This document shows, piece after piece, positions 9,801-18,800 of a stretch of 64,000 nt of DNA. The notes beneath the pieces are model-generated. The model worked only from the letters and a program-made list of their open reading frames with translations, did no database searches and was not told the DNA's origin. Each line of letters starts with the position of its first letter. Within the stretch, counting starts at the first letter, position 1. Source of the stretch: Ligula intestinalis (lineage: Eukaryota; Platyhelminthes; Cestoda; Diphyllobothriidea; Diphyllobothriidae); NCBI GenBank assembly GCA_036362985.1, contig JAYGXS010000004.1:14305379-14369378 (forward strand), given 5' to 3'. A program made the position numbers and the translations under genes.

Positions 9801-12800
9801 CGCGAATTGGAGCCTGAGGTGATGCACTAATTGGTGTTGAGTATGACTAGCTGACGACGGTTAAAAAGCTAGAAATGACCATTCCAGTCTCCCTTGTCTT
9901 TTCCTCTAATGTCCTTTTGCCTAGACTACAAGTCGCTGTGCGACCGTTATCAGGTCCCGAGAAAGTAGAGCCAAAGCAGAGCGGGATGAGTGAGTTCGGT
10001 GACCGATTACTGGACGCTCATCAAAGGGCGTTAATACCTCCTGATCTAAACCAGCAAGACAACGAGCTCATCGCTGAATAGTTAGAGCGTTAGATCTCTG
10101 ATCAAAAAGGTCGCGAGTTCGAGCCTCGGACGATACACCATTTGGGTTGGACATGGCTGGCTGATGATGGTTAATAAGCCTGAAATGGCCATTCCAGTCT
10201 CCCTGTGAGAATGTCACCGTCTGACTTTAATTGATACTCTCTTGTTTATATTGCTAGGTGTTATGTGGCCACTGGGGGGAGGGGGAAGGACTCAAGAGTA
10301 AATCCCAAGGCAGAATGGGACGAGTAAGTCCCGTGACTGATCGACAAGCGCCTATACAACAATGGCACTCATACAGCTATATTTTGCACGGATCCTAGTT
10401 CTGATCTCAAACCCAAACCCTAATTTCCCGGGAATTTGCCGCGAAGCCACCTACATTGAGGGTCATGCTGGGGGAACTGAGTGCGGACGAGGTTGCATAA
10501 TGTGATAGACGAAATTAATAACTTGCGCGTATTCCCGATAAGTTATGACTGAAGTCATAAGAGCATTGAAAATCAACGGGGAAAAATGCATATCACTGAA
10601 ACTGAAAATATTTTACAGACGTTAAAGAGGACCGGACGTTAAAGAGGTTGCCTCAAAGACCAGAATCCTTATGTGACTAAAATATCTGCTATGGATGGCC
10701 CACATGATATCCAATATTAAAACCTTACATCAGTATTTTTCTGGGAGCAAAAACATAGACGAAGAAGAAGAAGAAGAAGAAGAAGAAGAAGAAGAAGGAA
10801 CGTTCATCGGGAGAGTTTTTTGAGAGATCTGGCGTTTCGGTGGTAGTGCTGTCCACCCATATTCAGAGAGTGAACATTCGCGATCACGGTTCTCGTTATA
10901 TGCCACTCTTTTCCGTCTTTGTAGCCTGCCAATACCGGCTGATGTGCTGCGTATGGCTCTCTCGCTGTCACTGAGTCCCGTTAGCGATCGATGAGCGATC
11001 ATCAACGACTATTTGTTGAATTACAGTGGCCCCCGAGTAAATACTCTGGTTTTGTCTTCTGATGATTGCTGTGTGTTTCGTTGACACTACTGTTGCGTGC
11101 TGATTGGTTGCTATTTTTCACCCCTACGCCGCCCATACAGTGTACTATCAGTGGGTGCCTTTCGTACTTGGCCTACAATGTGTCCTCTTCTACATCCCTC
11201 GTGCCATATGGCAAGCCATCTGCTACAACCGGACCGGCACAGACCTCGAAAATTTGATTACCAAGTCAGTAGATACGATCCACGCCAAGGAAGGGGATCG
11301 ACAAGGCATGGTCAACGACCTGGTCGCAATGGTGGAGCACTTGTTATTCCAGGTAGGTGGGCGTGTGTGTGTAACCTTTTTGCGTTTCATTCTCGCTAGC
11401 CCCTTGTGCGCATACACATGCACAAGGTATGCAAAAAATATTGCGGTGTCTGCACAAGCGTCTATGCTGGTAAAACCACTGGGAAATACCTAGGGTGAGG
11501 TGGATGTCACTGGTCTGCTGGGATTGGTTACACTGCTACAAGCGCGCGAGAGGTAGAGAGGATGTCAGCGGCGTTGAGGCAAGAAGCAAAATCCCGATTG
11601 GCCAGATCCATTGGCGCAATCAGGGTTCCTGTCAGTCCCATCCCCTCGAAGATTCTGTTCTCTTGGGGCTAACCATCTATGGAAGTGACAACCACGGACA
11701 AGTACGCTTTCTTTTGAAAACAGCATTCCACAATTTTCAGCGGAAGTATCCTCGATTTACAGCGAATAAAAAGGTACACAAACCACATGATACGGGAAGA
11801 TCACAAACGATTCATAGTGGTCAAGGAATGCAACCATTGACATTATGGAGAATCGCCTTTTCAATAAGTCGCAAAATGTCGGCCAAATTAGACTACCTTC
11901 AAAAGAGTGCTAGCATTGTGCGCTGATGATCTCCCTCTTGTAGCATAACTAATCAATAAGGGGCAAAAATGAGTATAGAATGGGCGAAATAAGCCAGCGC
12001 ATGCACACATATATATAGCCACCACAGGGTTATTTACGTAGGGAAGCCAATTGGATCGGTGTGTGCACATAACTTGGTAAATATATATATATATATTCAC
12101 TCAGATGGCAGCAAATGGCAGGTGGCGAGGCGCTGATGAACTGCAGTTTGATGAAGTGCTTATGACCCATCTGATAGACACCAGTGGTGGACCAACTGCG
12201 CCGTCTGTGAGTGCATTTGTTTGTGTTGTCCGACCAGCTGATTTTCACGGTTATGCTTGGCTGATGAAGGCTAATAAGCCCGAAACAGTTCTGTATCAAG
12301 TTACCCCCAGACGCTTTCATACCCCCCTTACTGCTATTATGACTTGGCCGGAATCGGCCTGGCAGGCGGTCACCCGTTGAGGACCTCTGACCACCACATG
12401 AACTTTGTTTAGTTCGGAAGCCTATTCGATCGGTGTTCGCACATTCCTGAGTGAATATATATATGAGTAAAAGAAGGGGTTCTTTGGATAAATCAAGATG
12501 TGCTTGTGAATTTTCCAGCTCGTGACACGTGCTCTTCAGCAGACGAAATAAAAGGAAGTGAGGGAGGGTTACAATAGACGGGTTAAGCGATCAGAACAGT
12601 TAGACCAGTGGCGTGTTAGGTGAGTCATGGGTTGTGCACCCGCCTGTTTGTGGGCCGTATGCGTTTGGAGGGGGAAGGCGGATAGTGGGTTGGCTAGTAG
12701 CCCTTGTTGGATCCGGAGTCCCGCCGGGTGGGCCTCCATCCCGGCGGCGAGGTGAAGGAGGACTCAGAGCATCATGGTCGGGAGGGGCTGCTCGGTTATC

Positions 12801-15800
12801 AAAAACATGGAGGAGGGAAGATAGATCCACCGTAGGGAGGTTTGGTGTAGCTGACCTAGGCCACCGTGAGGGCGGGTGGGAACGCGGTCGAAGACGCGTC
12901 TCCTGTGGTTCCCGCGGATAGTAGGTCGGTAGATGTGGCGGTAACACTGCGTCTTTGTGGGCAGCGTGCTGTGGGAAGGGGGAGGTCGGGTGATGGGTCG
13001 GTAGATGTGGATGTGACCTGGTTACAGGTCATCGATGCGTGAATGGGACGGGGTACGGTAAGTTTGGATCTTAGGCCACCATATTGCTCGTACAAACCGC
13101 ACACGGCCCGCAAACACGCGGTGCACAAACCATGACTCATCTCACACGCTACAGGTCTAACTTTTCTGATCACTTAACCTGTCTATTGTTATCCTCCCTC
13201 ACTTTGTTTTATTTCGTCTGATGAAGAGCACATTTCACGAGCTCAAAAATTCACAAGTACAGCTTGATTTTTCCGAAGAACCCCTTCTTTTCTTAATTAA
13301 TTAGCTTGGAATGCATACCCCTTCTGATCTATAACTTTTATGTATATTAGTAAAAAATGTTTCATGCTAATGCAGAGCAGGAAAAATTGGGACCCAATTA
13401 CAGAAACTCGCCTTCATCCTGTTTACACCACCTAGTATAACGCATGATTTCCATTTTAGCAGATTCCTCCCCCCTGGTTTCCCAGGTAAGATGACAATGC
13501 ACATCTCCAGCGCCAAGCCTGCATGCTTTTTTATCTTTTTTCCAGCATGATTCCCATGAAAAAACATGGTTTCGTCTCCGTGTTTTCAGATGCATGCATG
13601 AGCGAACGCCCCAGAGCTCCTCATTTGCATGTGCCATTTTGTCTCCTTCATAGGTGTTCTAAATGTCCGTCTCCTACACATGACTGCTTGTTGTGTAATG
13701 TACTTTCCCTCTATGCCTCCCACTTGATCTCACACACGGAACCGGATGCTTTTATGAGTGATGTTCATGGGGACATTTTAGTATGCAAGATTATTGAAAA
13801 CCGAACAACCCGGTAACTCGGGGGTTGAGTTAAGCTGTGGCTTTTAAATTTCCTCCAAAATTACTCGCTAAGTTCAAGTAAGTCAGTCGGAAGTGAGCTT
13901 TATTGGTGGGTGCACGGGGTGGGCGCAGTGTTTGTGACATGCGAGTGAATGCTGGCAAGCTTGCAAAGTATCTATCGCACTTTCTCTCTCTCTCTCTCTC
14001 TCCAATCGCGCCTAGTTTGCTCTTAGGACTGGCTATAGTTCGGACGACAGAAAGTGAATATAGGTGCGATAGCTGACAAAGCTGAACAGCCCGTGTACCC
14101 GTGCCACGCATGACCTGGTCAGCGCTGCATATGTCAGGCGGCTCGGATCTCACTTTAAGCGCCAGGTAGTAGGTACGCCTCACAGAACGAATAATTATAC
14201 TGGGTGACTAATAAATCATTTTCCAGAAATTTGAAGCATCTTTTCCCAGATATAACTTTGAAGATTGCGTATATAGCAGAATTTCATGGAACAATAAATT
14301 TCGCGAGTGCTCATCAGCTGCATCCACTGGCTGCATAAACTGATTAACGAATGAGAAAATACAGTATTGAATTCATACAGAAAAATTGCTACAAAACATC
14401 TAGGTCTCAAGAATTGGCCAAGGAAATTTCAACGCTGTGGACAGCAAAAAACGACGTAAAAATGTCTAAGGTAAAAATGTGGGAAGGGTAATATGTAACC
14501 AGGGAGCCGGTGCTACCATGGCAGGGTTCGATTCACCACATGCTTCAGTTGTTTACACAGGTCAGGTTCAAACCGCCGTGTGTATGCTGCCACCAGGTAG
14601 CGTAAGATACGAGTTGTTCGTGCCCGAACAAGTACGCGGAAAGATGTTTTAGGGTCTACCGAATGGCCCGTATCCAATAGGTGTTCCGCAATGAAAGAAC
14701 GAGGATTTCTATTCTCCTGCTTTAATAGCCAACTCGGCAAGTGCTCCTTAGCTTTGGCTGACAACTGCCTTTGTGTTCACCCTATGTACTTGCACCCACA
14801 AGTGCATGTATATTCGTAAACACAATTTGAATTTCCGCAAATATTCCCATAGTTAATATTAGGAGTTAGCTTTTTGGCAAACAATTNNNNNNNNNNNNNN
14901 NNNNNNNNNNNNNNNNNNNNNNNNNNNNNNNNNNNNNNNNNNNNNNNNNNNNNNNNNNNNNNNNNNNNNNNNNNNNNNNNNNNNNNNNNNNNNNNNNNNN
15001 NNNNNNNNNNNNNNNNNNNNNNNNNNNNNNNNNNNNNNNNNNNNNNNNNNNNNNNNNNNNNNNNNNNNNNNNNNNNNNNNNNNNNNNNNNNNNNNNNNNN
15101 NNNNNNNNNNNNNNNNNNNNNNNNNNNNNNNNNNNNNNNNNNNNNNNNNNNNNNNNNNNNNNNNNNNNNNNNNNNNNNNNNNNNNNNNNNNNNNNNNNNN
15201 NNNNNNNNNNNNNNNNNNNNNNNNNNNNNNNNNNNNNNNNNNNNNNNNNNNNNNNNNNNNNNNNNNNNNNNNNNNNNNNNNNNNNNCTACAATTTAAAGT
15301 GGCATACAATGGCAAGGCCTCCTTCGCAAAATGTGAGCTCTGCAGCAAAGCAGTTCCTTTCAATGGTGTTAGTATGTATCTCTTTATTGTGGTTAAAATG
15401 TTGTCACCCTTAAAGGACAAGGATATGAAAACGGGCTTTTTATGGAACTTACTGTCCCATTACCTTTTGCCCTATGGGTTTGTTATACTTGTCGATTAAC
15501 TGAGCTGGGTAACCACGCTTGAGTAGAGTTTCCTTGAGGCTGGCAATTTCTGCACATACAGTCAGTGTTGCAGGTTTTCCAATGCCGAGATGTCACTGCC
15601 TAATTACGCGAACACGGCAAGATGAGCGCAAAAGCTGAAGTCCCTTAAGCGTACTTAATACAACATATGCTAGATAAAATAACGTGTTTGCAGCCACTTA
15701 AATCAACCGAGCAAATGCTGTCCTGGCGCGAGTGGCGACTCGATTGGTTTGCGTCTCAACAGCTGGCTTATCAGAGTCCTGGCCTGACCACAGCTTTAAA

Positions 15801-18800
15801 TTGGAAATTATTGATTGATTGCCAACTTACATGAGCAGCATGTAGGCGGATCGATAGCCTGGCGTGAGAGCGGCTCGCTGCCTGCCTGCTAGCTGCATGC
15901 TTGCGCGATGACATCAGCTTTGCCGCTAGCTGATTCGATTAGAGTGACAGGCGTTCGGCTGGAGTCAAAAGAAGCCCCGCTGACGTAAAAAAAACAGGGC
16001 CGGACTCGAAAAGTCCTCTCCTGGTCACTTACAGCGAAGCACGTGCCTGGAATATTGGCTTATGTCCCTGCTGTAGTTAAATAATGTTCAGATTAAGTCA
16101 GTTAATGTTTGGGTTGTTTAAAGACCAATCAAGCGATCGCGGGCTCAAGTCACGGGCGCTGCACCACTTGGGATTTAGGTATGACTGGCTAATGACGGCT
16201 AGTGAGCCAGCAGTGGCCATTCCAGTCTCTCTCGTCTTCGTCGATATTGTTTCTCGGTCTGTATTTCTAACCGCTATGCCCCGAAGGCAGGCCAGGACGA
16301 CGGTTATTTCCGCCATATTAAATGATACGACTGCTTGCTCAACTATGTTTTTCCAGTGAATAGGGCGGGGACCTCAACTGGGGCCTCGGATTATCCTAGA
16401 CCTAGGATTGGGCAAGGCTGACTAATGTCGGCTTAGAAACCAGTGATAGCCATCTCAGTCCCACTGACCGTTGTCCGTGATCGTTTTCTGTCTCTGTTTA
16501 GTATTTATTTCGTCAAAAATTAATCGCTAACCTGGTGCAAATTAGCCGCGTTAAGATGACCAGGGAGCATTCTAATTTCTAAGGAATTCAAAAATCAACA
16601 ATTGCAACGCTAGAATATCTACCAGAAAGGACGCAGGGATCGCTCTGTGAACACTGATGATCCGAGAACCTTCGTACGGCGGCAGAATATAAGTGAAAGG
16701 CGTGCCTACTATAAAATAGGGAGTAGCAGCTTCAGCCTGAGAAATAATATCTCAGGATTAAAGCACAAGGCCCCTAGAGGATTGCAAATTGTGTGAAATA
16801 TTAGCTACAATCGTCATCCGTAAGCATGGAAATTACGTTAGTTTGGTAGAATCGTGTTTTCCTGACTTACTAAAGGGTATATTTTAAGTAAATATACATC
16901 GAGTTCCTGCATGAAGGCCATTTTCGTGTCCGCCAATTTAACAGCCTCCAGGAGTCCGTTCCAGGCACTGATAAAATTTTTGCTAAGCTGACTATCTTCG
17001 CGGCGAGGCGACACAGATGCTCAGCGCGCGGGGAGACCAAATAAATACTGACGCCTCAGTTTTAGACAGTATCAACGCAGAGCAGAGTGGGGGTGACGGT
17101 TTCCGAGTTGTTCGGACAGCCTGCGCTCACCACCTAGAGACGTGAGTCACAGAGACTGGCTCAAACTGGCTTGATAGATTACGCACGCCGAAGAAAGCAG
17201 TGGACTATAGCAAGAGCCAGGAGCCAGAGTATTCACTCGCTGAACATGGATCGATGAAACAACTGTCCGAAACATCACATACAAAATCTTCCTCTCCCGG
17301 TGAACGCCCTTTCTCCTTCTGACTTACTACCTGGGAATATAATTTTCACTACTATTATAACTAGGTGAGATAAGATTCCTCGCAAGTTGGGGAGCCATCT
17401 GTCCTCCGAGTGGAGCCACAGTGTATTAAAGGCTATTCCACAAAGGTTTTTAGCTCTCTGTCTTCTTGAATCTGCCTCCAAACATATTTTTACGGGAAAA
17501 GTAAAAGACATTTCAAGCACCGAAATAATTCTTTTATTGTCCTGACATTTGAAACTCTGACAGGAGCTCGAAGAAATACAGTAACCATGCTACCATTGGG
17601 ATTTTTTGTGAGACATCCCCTCCCTAGCGTTCAGAGTATCTGCATGGTTTTCAGTCTTTGCATGTAGGATTGCTCAAACTCCTGTATCATGCAGTTGCAG
17701 TCTCTCAACCAACACGCTGAAATGGCCTATATGCGCAAACTGACATAGGCCGCCGTGGCCAATCAGCGTCCATGTTAGACAGTTAGTGATTTTTCTACAT
17801 ATTCAAACTTTATTTGTTGTGTACAGCGTTCATTTCCCTTGCATATGTTTGGCCTGATGACGAGTTGCTTAGAAAAATTGTTTGCCGTAAACTGACATTT
17901 AAGATTAACCATAGGAATATTTGCCGAACTTAAACAATGAAAAGTTGACGACTCCAGGAAGACTTGTTGACAATCTAGTTCTTCATACAGTAATTGCCCT
18001 ATCCAATGAAATCTAAGGATTGTTACAGGTAAATTCCTGCTACACAAATCAGCCCAAGCTGCGTCGTCCAAAGTCTTGCAGTTGTAAAGGAACAATCCTT
18101 AGTAAAAAGGAGGCATGTTGCGGTTTCCCGAAGCATATTACGTTTTTTGGAAATATTAGCGTTTTTCGAAAAGCGGAAAATTCCGAAACAATGAAAAATC
18201 GGTATTACTAAGAAAACTTCAGTTTTAAATGTCAGGAAAGTCTGTTCATGCAAGAACCGAATAAATGAAGCAGCACAAGTAGAAATACGCTTGAAAATAG
18301 TCCTTTTTTGAAGTTTTCAAATAAATATGCTTCCATAGTACGCGCAGCCCGAAGTTTGAGTACGAAGTTCAACATGGTTTTATCGCACGGGGTTAAGTGA
18401 TTTTAACCGTCAACTGCGATCTTCAAACCATGGCTACTTAGTGCAGGAGAGAAGTCCTTATAGGCCAGACTAGTAGGAAGAGTATATTGTGTACACAAGG
18501 GAGAGGAGAATAGATGGAAGAAGTGCGACTTTGGAGAGCACGTCCGCTCAGTAGGTTGACCGGATCCCAAGTGAGGGTTTGAGAGCAGTCGGAACAGACG
18601 ACAGAGAGAGAGCTTTCATTGACTAGGTCGGCCTGGAGATTTTGGGCAAAGAGGCAGCTTGCGTCGGGAACGCGTGCAAGCCTGCCATTCGTCGCTTGTC
18701 TCAAACCATGTAGATGCGGGAACTACTATTGGCTGATCGAGACGTCGAGAACCGCGTCGGTGAGCCTTTGGGAAAGAGCACTTCGACGCGAACAAGTCGA

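Larger units (their letters stand above)
12470..13295. mobile_element. Non-autonomous element with 140-bp inverted ends carrying hammerhead cores
   Basis: The ends are inverted copies of each other over about 140 bp: 12470-12605 on the minus strand matches 13150-13290 on the plus strand (shared blocks AAGAAGGGGTTCTT, CTTGTGAATTTT, AGACGAAATAAAA, GTGAGGGAGG, GATCAGAA-AGTTAGACC). Each arm carries an outward-pointing hammerhead core. The GC-rich interior (12606-13150) shows long open frames on both strands without recognisable protein and includes a repeated GGTCGGTAGATGTGG. By analogy with the inverted terminal copies of PLEs in this window, I read it as a PLE-derived non-autonomous insertion. 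Confidence 0.65.

Noticed and set aside
12600..12947. Overlapping 100-115-codon frames on both strands
   Set aside because: GC-rich interior of an inverted-repeat element. Frames on both strands are explained by base composition, and neither resembles a protein family.
14866..15420. Long open frames on both strands
   Set aside because: They run through the 400-N gap and contain only placeholder residues there.
17855..17890. CTGATGACGAG ... TTAGAAAAATTG as another hammerhead
   Set aside because: Core words are present but no stem II pairing can be drawn; likely chance in AT-rich DNA.
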